Positions 38,301 through 49,330 of a DNA stretch of 64,000 bases are shown piece by piece. The notes beneath the pieces were generated by a model that was not told the origin of the DNA, ran no database searches, and saw nothing but the letters and a program-made list of their open reading frames with translations. The stretch's first letter is position 1; every line of letters starts with the position of its first letter. The DNA comes from Saccoglossus kowalevskii (Eukaryota; Hemichordata; Enteropneusta; Harrimaniidae). The stretch is taken from positions 511,196 through 575,195 of the forward strand of contig NW_003125886.1 of assembly GCF_000003605.2 (NCBI RefSeq). The letters are read 5' to 3'. A program made the translations under genes and the position numbers.

Positions 38301-39980
38301 CTGTGATATGTTTGTTTTTTGTTGATATACTATTTGTTATTATGCTTCTCCAGCAATTAGGTGAACAGAAAATTGCAGCTATGACTGAAAGTAAAGATTT
38401 CAGAAAAGGAATCCATGTATTGGAATGGTAAGCATCGTAATTATATCATTCCATTGATTAGATGGTTTAATTTAAGTGAGACCTAGTGGGAAAATTACAA
38501 ATTTTTATGTTTTTAACCACACTTTTGCCTCAATTTGTCCTACAATAGTATGTAGTCCAGGAAGCATTTTTTTGGACAATGTACAACCCTCATTAGTTTT
38601 TGATTGAAATCTGTGCATACTAATTACCTAATTTGCATAGTAATATAGTTAATTTTAGCCTTTCCATCTTCAGAACCAGTCATCACATTTCAATGAAACT
38701 TGGTAATGCTCTTGGACAGTGCACAGACCTGATGAGTTTTGGGTGGAAATATGTGCATATTATTTACTAATTTGCATAATAATTGGCCAATTTATAGTTG
38801 TTCCAAGAATGTTTCCTGTAACATTCATCAAATTTAGATAAATAATCCACTGACCTGATTAATTCAGGGTTGAAATCCATGCATAATATATTCTTTATTT
38901 GTAGTCCAGGCCTACAATACAATACATTAGCAAACAGGATTTCTTTCAATTTAAAATGCAATTGTCTTGTTCATGTATTTTTTTCAGGGAACATAAGAAA
39001 AACTTGATGCAAATAGAAGATTTAATGAACAAAGCCAGAGACATTCAGATGTTGAAAGTTACAAGGCAACTTCAAGCTGTAAGTGTCTTTGCGTAATATT
39101 GTTAAAATGTAATGGTAGTTATATACCGGTACTACCTATATTTGTTATATTTGGTTTTAATGCATGAAATACATTAGTGTATATATTATTATATTATATC
39201 ATATTCTATGATGTTGGATTATTTTACAGTATTTGAATGATTCAAATCATGAATCAAAGATTCAACAAGAAATTGGTAAATTGGAAGAGACATTAGACTT
39301 GCAGGATAGGGTAAGTCTGCTCCTTTTTAATGCTACTCCAGAAATCTTTATTTATTTGCATATAAATGTATATTCATGCCTTGAATGGTTTCTACTTCTA
39401 CTGAAATCTATAAAAAACAAACTTGGGATGTTGAAATGATTTTTGCAAATATGTGATACAATGAGTTTTATCCCTCCTTCTATACTCTCTTATTTTTTAC
39501 CAGCATCATGAAAAGAATGTGAGAGAACGTAAAGACATCCTCTCACAAATTCGTAAAATTATTAGAAGGAAGGAGAAGGAAAATGGAAAATTATTGAGAG
39601 AACTGCAGGAGCTGAATGTTTCTGTAACAGAAAGAAAGCACATCAATTCTGTCAATGGTGAGTATGGTGGTTGGATAGCATATGAAACATATGGGTGCAA
39701 ATTGCCAGTCATTATTTCTCTGGTGAAAATGGAAACATAATGAACATACTGCAGAAACTTGTGTATACCTTTTTCATACTGACACTCGCTTGTCTTTCCT
39801 AACACCGCAGCTGACAAACACGCCGATTCCGGAGCTGAGAAGAGAATGCATGACATAGTGCAGAGGCGTAAACTAGTAGACCTAGCCAAGGCACAAGCTC
39901 AGGAAGTGGCCGTACTGAGAGCAGAAGTGGAACGATTACGTATGAGAACCTTCCCAGCCTTGGTGCAAGTTGAACATTAG
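17360..39980 (+). CDS. CFAP43: CFAP43 homologue (WDR96), axonemal WD-repeat/coiled-coil protein (complete, 37 exons)
   Basis: Exons: 17360-17388, 19224-19477, 20305-20401, 20539-20706, 21124-21275, 21962-22168, 22398-22504, 22667-22798, 23105-23222, 23403-23483, 23617-23869, 24169-24321, 24849-25036, 25293-25358, 26600-26647, 27174-27323, 27857-27987, 28307-28592, 28938-29015, 29663-29788, 30185-30289, 31346-31510, 31781-31945, 32232-32438, 33139-33309, 33738-33863, 34235-34354, 36097-36204, 36582-36757, 36894-37104, 37293-37405, 37890-38049, 38354-38427, 38988-39078, 39230-39310, 39504-39657, 39811-39980. All borders are GT-AG except exon 14, which ends at a GC donor. The product is about 1739 residues (human about 1665). 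Residues 1-777 are WD repeats; [16 protein letters not shown] is near-identical to human CFAP43. Residues from about 870 are coiled coil, with [16 protein letters not shown] and a C-terminus ending [14 protein letters not shown], matching the human end. The tiny first exon ([10 protein letters not shown]) joins in phase to WAQGY, as human GWVQG. Exon 9 carries one apparent extra base near 23148-23160, where frame 0 meets TGA although the next frame continues the conserved protein. Known role: with CFAP44, tethers inner-arm dynein f to doublet microtubules in motile cilia. Confidence 0.96.
20779..21070. repeat. Minisatellite of about 38-bp units in CFAP43 intron 4
   Basis: Seven imperfect units built on TTTCTACACTGCCC, then CTGTGTTTCTGTCATATGC fill most of the 417-bp intron. 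Unit length varies from 37 to about 46 bp. The array is pyrimidine-rich on the coding strand and ends 54 bases before the exon 5 acceptor. Confidence 0.8.
24541..24830. repeat. Dispersed repeat family C, reverse copy in CFAP43 intron 12
   Basis: The reverse complement matches the MSL3 intron 1 copy over its whole length, starting near CATATTAGGAAAT and ending CTTCTTAATAAC. No coding capacity. Confidence 0.65.
25700..25760. repeat. Perfect 19-bp inverted repeat, 23-nt loop, in CFAP43 intron 14
   Basis: GTGAAATTTGCATATTTGG (25700-25718) is exactly reverse-complemented at 25742-25760. Each arm contains an octamer ATTTGCAT-like core. A 61-nt hairpin of this quality is unlikely by chance in a 1.2 kb intron. 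Confidence 0.75.
33046..33066. repeat. (TG)n microsatellite in CFAP43 intron 24
   Basis: About ten uninterrupted TG units. Confidence 0.9.
34670..35110. repeat. Degenerate tandem repeat in CFAP43 intron 27
   Basis: TTTGACTGATGATATTCAAA at 34670 recurs with few changes at 34972. GTTTGACGATC occurs at 34743 and 35099. AGAGCMATATCTCTYAA occurs near 34951 and 35067. CAAAATGGCTGA also recurs. The order suggests several rounds of partial duplication of a unit of 115-300 bp. Confidence 0.55.
38568..38890. repeat. About 114-bp tandem repeat, three diverged units, in CFAP43 intron 33
   Basis: Each unit carries CTTGGACA-type sequence, then ACCTGATKAGTTTTGGRTGA, AAATMTGTGCAT, and TAATTTGCATARTAAT. The third unit is the most diverged. 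No coding capacity. Confidence 0.65.
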
Positions 39981-40295
39981 AAAATAGTAACTTAGATCCC
40001 CTGATTGTGTGAATGTGAGAATCTTTTCTATGATGTCTATCCAATATTTACATACTAATTCACTAAGTCCTGATAATTATACAAAACCAGGTGCAGTGTT
40101 GTCTATATAGCCACATTATATACTTTGTACTACCCTATCCGTCCTCTAAATCTCAGTACAAATAGCTATACTGTTATCAACAATTAGTTATTACTTTTGT
40201 GTATATAAAATTCCAGCAAATTGCTTTAACATGCTTGTTTTTAAAATGGTTTATTCCTGAATACTGTCTCTGAATGATTTGTATTGTAATATATT

Positions 40296-40301
40296 AATAA
40301 A
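40296..40301 (+). terminator. CFAP43 polyadenylation signal
   Basis: AATAAA lies 316 bp after the CFAP43 stop codon and is followed by T-rich, TGTTTG-type sequence at 40320-40345, as expected for a cleavage region. The interval 39981-40295 is then the 3' UTR. Confidence 0.6.
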
Positions 40302-40349
40302 ACAATTTGCATTATAATATTTTGTTTGTTTGTGTCTACTTTTGTAACA

Positions 40350-40354
<5 letters not shown>

Positions 40355-40433
<79 letters not shown>
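40355..40433. repeat. (AT)39 microsatellite just downstream of CFAP43
   Basis: A 79-base uninterrupted alternating AT tract begins 53 bases after the AATAAA. Confidence 0.98.
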
Positions 40434-40435
<2 letters not shown>

Positions 40436-41602
40436 CCCTGTATAAGTGTGGGTATGTAAATCTATATAAACCAACATTCCCAATTGACATTCCTACATCT
40501 GTGAATCTTAAGAGAAAGTTACAAACAACAAAAAACGATCTACAAGAACAAACTAAACAACTGACAAGTACACTACACTACACAGTCAAATCAGTGAGAG
40601 AAATCATGCTTATGTATCCAGTACTGGGGTACATGTTAATGTGTTTATTTTCCAAGACGTCTGATTGCAATATTTTTCTGTGGCAATGTGACATTGGTAC
40701 ATTCACAATAGCATAACAATGTAATAGGAAAGATATGAACCTTGAGTAAAATGGCATAGAAGTGATATTCTGTGTTTAATGAGTAAACGCATGTACATGT
40801 GGCATGTATTGTATTTGTTTTATTAACGCAATGCACTTGTTTGAACGATATACATGTGTGGACCTATGAAATAGTGTAATAATCGATATTGTTTTTGGTT
40901 TGTATACACTTCTAAAAGAGCAACTCTGATAATCTTTATAAGGAATTCATCATAGCCCACTACTATATGTTAGAAATGATCTGATATACTACGTTTTTAT
41001 TTGAAAAAAAAATGATTAGTAGCATATAAAAGATCAGCGGATTCCTCTTATTAAGGGTGCACTTTCACTGCTGCCAGACAGCACTATAAATTAAAAACAA
41101 CGAGAATGCATCTCAGTTCAAAATAAAATTATACTGTTAACTGTCGGTTCGAATGTATTTCTGATTCTTATAATGTTTTATATCATTTCAAATGCGTTCT
41201 ACTGTAATGTCACTTTGTTTTGAGTATTTGACATGTTGTCATCGAACTGTGTATTGCTTGGTTTAAACTGAACATCCAGCATACTAGTACGTTTTTACAG
41301 TATCAGTAGAATTGATGGTCTGATCATGGAAAGTACTACTATCGGTAGTACCTTCCATGGTCTGATGATAACATGTCTGTTTAGGTACATATTACAATAC
41401 AATAACATTAACATTGTTAGCTACAGTCTAAGAGCAGCTGTGATTTAAGGATGTAGTAGACTTTCGTGGTGATTTTTTTCTTCATTTTTTTTTTTTCTTT
41501 TATTAAATGGTGACTTATATCTATAGGCAGCCATACGACCTTGTTTTTTTTATTAAATCACGTTTTTATTTCAAGAAAAAACGGCTTTTTAAAAAATAAA
41601 AA

Positions 41603-41720
41603 NNNNNNNNNNNNNNNNNNNNNNNNNNNNNNNNNNNNNNNNNNNNNNNNNNNNNNNNNNNNNNNNNNNNNNNNNNNNNNNNNNNNNNNNNNNNNNNNNN
41701 NNNNNNNNNNNNNNNNNNNN
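41603..41720. other. Assembly gap, 118 N
   Basis: A run of N inside the TTAA-flanked element, just after an A-rich tract. Confidence 1.
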
Positions 41721-41858
41721 CCGCAAATAAACATCGCGTGTACGCGTCCGGTCAAATGACCGGATACACTCACTCGTTGCTGATAGTTCATCGCATCGCT
41801 TTTCTCTACTATATATTATTGTTCATTTATTTTGTTTTGACCAAGTTTATTTTGAAAA

Positions 41859-42419
41859 ATGGCACAGAGAAAAAAATGGAAAAAAAGGGTTCCAATGACA
41901 GGCGAAACCTGCAAGTTTCTGAATAGCAGAAACCGTATTTTTTACTACGAAACACAGTCCCTCTACGAAACAAAGTCGGACGAGTCGACAACAGACAAGT
42001 CGAGTGAAAACCAAAGTGGCATCTGCTCTACCGCACTGGAGACTGAAGACACCACCGTAACTACCTCGAATGCTGACGATGAGGACACCACTAAACTGTC
42101 ACTGGAGGCTGACGACACAACATCAACATACAGGATGAGCATGATGTCGAAACGAAAAATATCGCCAGCGAAGTCTGCAATATCTGGTAACGCTTGCGGT
42201 GAAGCGAATAACACGAGGCTCGTCGACCGGGATATATTGATTTCGAATCTGGCTGACCACTGTAAGTGTAAGTGTAAGTGTCATCGCCGATATTTAGTAA
42301 AAATAAAAAGCGTAGCTTTTTCGAGTACTCGCATCTCATTATGTAGTTCTGCTCTGATGACACTTTCGCTCGGTTCAGGTGCCGTGGCTTACGAGAAAGT
42401 TGCAAGAAAGGGAGCGTAG
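41859..42419 (+). CDS. Unidentified 186-codon ORF inside a TTAA-flanked inverted-repeat element
   Basis: The ATG at 41859 is preceded by an AT-rich leader. The ORF runs 186 codons without a stop and is richer in GC and CpG than its surroundings. Residues 1-14 are strongly basic (MAQRKKWKKRVPMT), residues about 40-95 are acidic and Ser/Thr-rich, residues about 95-115 are basic again, and a CKCKCKCH run lies at about 135-142. I recognise no domain. The run is encoded by three tandem GTAAGT hexamers at 42262-42279, each a perfect splice donor, so the coding part may instead be a 134-codon first exon ending at 42261 with splicing onward. It lies within a 1.84 kb element with perfect 19-bp terminal repeats. 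It may be an element-encoded accessory protein, a captured host exon, or chance. No transposase catalytic motif is visible. Confidence 0.4.
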   Translation: MAQRKKWKKRVPMTGETCKFLNSRNRIFYYETQSLYETKSDESTTDKSSENQSGICSTALETEDTTVTTSNADDEDTTKLSLEADDTTSTYRMSMMSKRKISPAKSAISGNACGEANNTRLVDRDILISNLADHCKCKCKCHRRYLVKIKSVAFSSTRISLCSSALMTLSLGSGAVAYEKVARKGA

Positions 42420-43293
42420 ACACGACAGTGTTCAAGTTTAACGGTCACATATCACGTTTTGTACATAAACAATTGCCAAGTTTGTTGTGATATGGGATAA
42501 CACTCGAAACTAAGCTTGTCAAGCAAATACATTTAAATTGATAACGGGATTACACTGTTTATTCAAGGGCGGCCATACTTCGTTTTCACGTTGCTTTTTT
42601 CAAATTATCGATTTGTTCATACTTTATCGGCCCTGTACCAAACGGGTTGTTTTGATTTTTATAAAACCAACACAGTAGCTATCCTAAACATCAAAAATTA
42701 ACTGAATACGATGCGCTGAACAGAAAATATCCTCTCCACTGTGCTACTTTTAGTTTTTGAGTCTTTTCAGCCACTTGAAACGTAACGTGTCTAAAACCAC
42801 AAAAATCACGATTACGCGAACAGTTCTTGCCCGATTTCATTGATTTTTTCAGAGATTGAACTCAAGATCAATTGAAAACAAAATGTAAAATATTTTTCAA
42901 GTATCAGTAATATTTCATTACTAATTGACCTGTGAAAAAAGAGCACTCTAATTTATTACAGAATTCTTCTCAACCACTTTGTAAAAGAACCAAACAATTC
43001 AGAAACTATCTCTTTTACATTATTGTTAAGAACATTGTAGTATTCCTTTTCTTATAAAAATATGTTGGCTAACTATTTTCGTTTTCTAGTAGCAGTAAAA
43101 ATAGCAGAACAATCGATTTTGTTTATTTAGCAGTCACGTGACGTAATTAATGTTGACATTAGCGTTATCGTAATTTTGGATAGAGTGTTGCAAGGGCTAC
43201 AATAACATGTAAAAATTGTTAGTCATTAATCATTATTATTATTTTTATCAAGCTTTTTCTGTTTTGCCCAACGAAAGTCTACTACATCCTTAA

Positions 43294-46200
43294 AAAAAAA
43301 ACGCATGTAAATTACAAATTGCGTAATTCATACTTTTCGACGTGATTTTATCGTATTTATATTTCACACGCCGTTTTTTCAGCTGATAATATTAATTATA
43401 TATTACAGTGCGTAAAATGTCGCAGTGCATTGGGAAATCACTTCGTGCATGATGTTATTGATTGGCTCGCGGATACATTCTGAGAAATAAAGCTTTAAAC
43501 TCACTGATATTTGGTTAGCTTGTTTAGCTTTGGACCTCCAGTACCACCAAATGAATGTAGTTTCCACCTCAATCCTCATCTTTTTTTACCCACCTCGACG
43601 AGATTTACCTCACCAGATGGAAGCACAATAAGTACGATAACGTTCACGCATTTGAGCTTTGTCTATAGTCTATAAAGAAACTGTGGTTTTGTCAGGAACG
43701 GACTAGACTTTCCCCGCCATTCTGAATGTTGGCCTTTAAAAATTAGAACAATTAGTCGGAGGCCCGACGGCCATAGACCGAACGGCCGTTCTGATTTTTT
43801 CCCAGAACGCACACATTATAAGTCCGCCCCTGGGTTTTATTCTTCTGTGTGGGGTTAATATAAGGTTGTATTTAAAGCAATTAACGAAGAACATGTTTAA
43901 ATGGTTCGATTTTTTTTAATAGGGATGTTCACGTGCCACCCATTTGTAATAGTACAATACACCATATTGCCAGATCTAGATCAGTGGATTATGAGAGTTA
44001 AATGTTTAAAGGAAATCATCTCAAAATCTAAGAACGAAGATTACTAGTATATTCTATTATTGAAATCGATGACATGTCATGCCATATTCCGACAATAAAC
44101 GCCGTGGGATTTAAACCACAATATATATTCGTTGTTTAATCTATAAAATGAAGAACGAAGAAAATATGTACCATCCCGCAGCGTGATATTTATTTTGAGG
44201 TTCAAATATTTGAGGATGAGTTTTATTAAAAGCCGAAAGTTGCGAAAATTAAGCGCCAAAACGTGACATTTTGATGCACTGCATTTAATAATTAAATAAT
44301 GAATTGTATTGCGCCTAGAGTTTATAACATTCAAATCGTAACATATGACTATCGTTTTTCATATGTTAAAGATTTGGAAGGGGCTCAGATAATGCCGGAC
44401 ATGACGTTTTAATAATTTAAATAATGGAATAAGTTAGTAATCCTCGTTCCCAGATTGTAAATTTGAGACTACTTTCCTTAACAATTTAAACTCCCGGAAA
44501 TCACGCCCGGAAAGAATGCGTGGTAATTCATGGTCATACTAATAACCTATTAATGTTGTTTTCTTCATTAAAGCGATACATACCGCTAGACTAAAACGAT
44601 TCAAGTTCCTGATTTATGTCCATGTTTGCCGGACATGTCACATCAGTAGCTTACCCAATATTTGAAGGGGTCATATTTTAAATTGTACCAAAAATCAAAA
44701 ACAAAATATCAAAACAGAAAGCTTCGTTCATAATTACGGTTGTTTCGGTTTGGTCGGTTTATGCGAGTTTGCATTCAGTAATGAAATAAACAAGCGTAAT
44801 TCTGCTTGTTTCACCAAAAATAGAAAGAATAATACACATATTTCTGTCAGTTTTTTATGACTGTGTTTCTAACAGAACGACTTAAATGAACTGACAGTTG
44901 GCAACGCTTCAATACGCAAGTCAGGTTATTTTAATTCGTTGTTACAGTATTAAAACAACAAGCCGAATAAACACACATAAAAAACACTTATTACAAAAGA
45001 AAATGATAAACTTTTAAAAGGAAGTGAATATGTTAATCAATCTTTTGCGAGAAAAATATTTCTGTTCGCTTTGTTAAAAAACGGGAAGGAAATGTGGATT
45101 CGAAAACACAGTTTTGTCTGAAATACAATGGGAAACCATCATTCATGAATTTATGGTTATCAAATATTTTGGACCAGTTAGGAAAACAGAATTCGAACTA
45201 ACATTAGCTTAAACAGAACGGAAATTATCCAATCCGAATTTTGACAATCAATGGCATTTTGGCTTTTAATATAACCCGCGGTGAAAGCAGTTGGAACATG
45301 CGATTGTCCAACAGAAAGTGGAGGAATGTTCCCAAAATGATCCATCATAATAGCCAAGCGGGTTTGAGATAGTTGGTATATCATCATAGAAGTACAGTTT
45401 CCATTTTAGGACAATCACAATCGCTCGTGATTACGGTTGTTATGACTCAAAAATCAATACTGCCAACCATGTTGGTGTTCCATAAAAATGTTTCCGTGGC
45501 ATTCCTGATTGACTAACTCCATTTATGGTGTCCTTATCCTCTTGCTCATGTCACATGACCTCAATCCTATGTCCGAAAGCACATTAATGTTACTGTTGCG
45601 TGCATTACCTATATACACCAGTAATGATAATATTTAAAGAAATATTTTTGTTGTTTTGTTTAAAAAAAAATCAATATTCGTACAATGTACTTATATACTA
45701 CAGTAGGGTTTATAGAAAGCCAGAAATAACAATTTTACAAAAAAAAGAAAATATTGACTGAAAAGGGAGAAATGATATAAAAAATAAATAAATACAATAG
45801 AGCTCTAGATAGGTGTCCAAGTCTATCAAATATTGAGGAAGCAGAAGACATGGCGTTGTTCGAATACTGTGATAGTTAATTTTATGGCAATAGAAACTGC
45901 CAATGATTTCGTGGGTGATGGTATTACTTTAAGATCGACACTCGAGTCCATATGCTGGTTTGAACTTGTAATTAACCCCGTGTACATGTGCAATCAATTA
46001 TTTGTGTATCCGTCGTTTCGTGCACTCCCGGGGTAGCGTAGGACACGATGCGTTGTGTAATTACAATCATTACAATGTGATTGGCTGAAGTACATTTAGA
46101 GGACAGGGTTTATGTCAGCGACTCAAATGTATTAAATACACGCATGCTAAAACGCCCGGGTCTCTTCGCCACTGACAGAAATAAGACTAAATCAAGTATA

Positions 46201-48028
46201 AAATTTTTCCATGCAATACAACAAATTAACGAGCGAATATAAGTATATGAGCCCCATTTACACAACTACCTGACATCAAAGTGAACACACGAATCTGATT
46301 TAACGATGAAAAATGCTTGATATTTGAATTTTTCATTAAAGTCACCCCGTGGTCAATTCATTAACCTAATGGCTCGTTTAAACGCTGGACAGTAAGATGG
46401 GAAATCTCTTTTACAAATGTTTTAAGAATTGTTTGGCGAATCCATTATCTGACACTGGTCGATTTCAACATACCATTGGCTGGGATTATTCTAGATACAT
46501 TGTTATGTCAGTCTTCTGAATAAAAGTCAAATCGATATAAAATGCTTAGTATTCGGCGTCCGAATACGCTCTTAACTAAAATCAAGGGCTATATATAATA
46601 ATAAACGACAATATTACACGCTATATAACTTCAGACTGAGTACTCATTTGGATTGTGTTCCAGACAAGCATCTCGTATTTTCTGCTTCATTGAGTATACG
46701 AGTATACGATGGCGATGAGTTGCTGCCGGGCTTGGTTATTTGTGTCTGACTACTTGTATTTGGCTCAAATTACAAAACAACACGACACCGACACTTTTAA
46801 CAATATGCGTTCAAAAATTGACCCAATGTTCCAACTGAGCAAAGCTGCAAATTTAATAAGTAAACTTTACAAGATTTATTAATTGTAATGCTGAATTTAG
46901 AATCGTGTTAATATATTCCAATATGGCTCAAAATAATATTATTTAACCATGTCAGCCGTTGGTTGCTATGAGATTATGGACAGGAGTATGTATTTCTGGG
47001 TATATTATTCGTATTTTAATAGTTTGGTACGGTACAGTTCGTTGGAAGAAATTCTGCTTTGTCTTTTTTTTTTTTTTTTTTTGCGGGTAACGTCGTTCGG
47101 CAAGATGGCATTATTTTGATCACCTTTACTTTTCAATGTATATATTGATGACCTCACTGTGCGTTTAAAGACGTCTAAAGAGTACTGTTATTTTGAGCCC
47201 GTCCTGTCACGGTTTGCGAATTCTAGTCAATGCTTGCTATGAATATAGCTCAGACCATGATATTATTAACCACACTAAGAACTCTTGATAAATACACTTT
47301 ATTCTCTAAGTGTGCTCTTAGGAACTGTTACAGTATACTAGTACTTCAACCCGCAAGTCTATGATCAGAAGTGCACATAAGCATGTCTATATCTAGGATA
47401 AGTGGTTGCTGATAACTGTAATAATGATGACGTAGATATGACACCACAGATACGATTATTCTGTGGTAGAGTTATTATTCAGCTTCGTAAATTTTATAGT
47501 TGCAGTAATGATGTTAAAAAAATACATCGTTTCGAACCGTTTGCTTTAACATGTAACACAGCATTATTAGCAGTATACTAAATACATTGTAGTGTTTGCC
47601 TTGTTTTTTTGAGATGGCAACCCACGTCAGTCACTACATCGCACTATCATCGTTGGCTGTCTTCCACTGGTATACATATTTGTTAATGCACCGATCACCC
47701 ACTTTGCGTTTGAGTGTTGGAGATTCAATACTCATATAAACAAGACATATGTCAAGAGTTATTGAGGATCACACATTCTGCGCCCGTGGCATAGTACAGC
47801 GGAAATTAAAAACGTTGTATTTGTCAATGTCGATAACAGCACATCACCATTTCTCCTATATGATGTCCCCGAATAGTCCAGTAAAGACGACAATACATGC
47901 TGTGATATAATCAGATATACACTGTTGATCGCACTGTTGTATTAAAAGTAACACTGACTTATTGCTTTAAGCTATTGAAGTTGTTTTTCAAGGTTTTTAG
48001 TTGTGCCTACCTGGAAAATTTGCTACCA
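43294..48028. other. Gene desert
   Basis: AT-rich DNA with a poly-T tract near 47067 and no coding frame that I trust on either strand. Confidence 0.5.
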
Positions 48029-48032
48029 TTAA

Positions 48033-48237
48033 AGGGCGGTAGTCGTCGCGCCGCGCATGTGCGACAGTTGTGTTGATAAACATTGATTTCCCCACAATCA
48101 AATGCGCTTTTCTAATGAAATCACGAGTGTGAGTTTCGCGCCGGGTGCCACTCGCGATAATTAACGCCGGCGACTCCGTGGATACCTTCCAAACACCAAC
48201 ACAAAAAGCTTGGTAACCGCACAACGACTACCGTCCT
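48033..48237. mobile_element. TTAA-flanked MITE family B (205 bp)
   Basis: TIRs AGGGCGGTAGTCGTCGCGC and (reverse complement) AGGACGGTAGTCGTTGTGC are flanked by TTAA at 48029-48032 and 48238-48241. The interior GTTGATAAACATTGATTT is reminiscent of the family A interior, suggesting the families are related. Confidence 0.75.
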
Positions 48238-49173
48238 TTAACGTATGTTACAATACAGATTTTAAAACATTCGGTTGCACATTTAAAGCACACAATCGAG
48301 ATACATTAATTCAATCAGTAGAGTTCATTGTCAAACGTCAATCACTGTCCCTCAATTTATTCGGACAAGCTGCTGTTTATATTTGGTTTGTCTGTTGCTA
48401 TAGAATAATTATGACCACAACAGCCTGATTATTCTGACGACCGAGAAACCATTGTCAATATTAACTTTCTACGCAATAGACGAGCGGCGAAGACTATGAT
48501 TTTTTTGTATTGATCATGCACTCGTCCTGCGTACACTTTCAGTGTATATACACAAAGTAGTCTAATTGTGTGATTTTTAGAATATGTATGATGCGGAGGA
48601 TGAGAAGTTGTTGGAATATCTTGAAGAATATATCTATCACGTGTTTTAAGATTAATAAAGCAAACGTATTTTTAGGAAGGCATTTCTTTACGAAGTCATG
48701 CTACTTTGTAGCCAAGCTAATTCAAATAAGAACAAAATCAGATATCCGGAAATTTGTAGTAAATCTACTCATCTTTGCAGGAAATCAACTACTTGGCCAA
48801 AGCAATTTGCAGGAAAATCTAAATATTCATACTATGGCGGTGGTCGCCACCCCGCGTCCTGTACGAAACAGGACTCATAGCGACGTATACAACGCGTGTA
48901 AACTACTTTGTTGTGTTAAAAACGTTGAATGTCGCTGTCTACAAAAATGATTGGGATATTGTAGTTATGCATATAAACGAGGTCACATGACTATATATAT
49001 ATTGTTATCTGATATATATTAGTCATATCTTTTGTCCGATGACATCATTTTGGTACGAGTTGTATGTTTAATCCGTGCTTATTAATGAGATCACATGATC
49101 CGTCAATCACCACATTTATTGTCAGCTACTGTTTGTCCTTAAAAAAACACAAATTTGTAACTCCCTATCTTAA

Positions 49174-49330
49174 AGCGGGAGGATCGTCACCTGCGCATGC
49201 GCGAGAATTAAGTCCCAAGCGACGATGACAACACACACTGAAAACGCAAAGTTTCTTTGGTAGAATCTTGTTTGTAAACAATGACACACGATGGCCATAT
49301 GACGCATGCGCAGATGACGACTCCCCCGCT
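49174..49330. mobile_element. TTAA-flanked MITE family A, copy 2 (157 bp)
   Basis: TIRs AGCGGGAGGATCGTCACCTG and (reverse complement) AGCGGGGGAGTCGTCATCTG are flanked by TTAA at 49170-49173 and 49331-49334. The best preserved copy, it contains TGCGCATGCGCG (49192-49203), an exact NRF1 consensus match, and a near-match near the other end. Confidence 0.8.

Larger units (their letters stand above)
41449..43289. mobile_element. 1.84 kb DNA transposon-like element, 19-bp perfect TIRs, TTAA target site
   Basis: GGATGTAGTAGACTTTCGT at 41449-41467 is repeated exactly in reverse complement at 43271-43289. Both ends are flanked by TTAA (41445-41448 and 43290-43293), the target duplicated by piggyBac and Kolobok elements. 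The interior contains a 118-base N run (41603-41720) and one plus-strand ORF of 186 codons, with no recognisable transposase. The perfect TIRs suggest recent insertion or strong constraint. I infer a non-autonomous member; assignment between the two superfamilies is open. Confidence 0.65.

Noticed and set aside
40241-40490. IYIYIY-repeat peptides
   Set aside because: Translation of the AT microsatellite.
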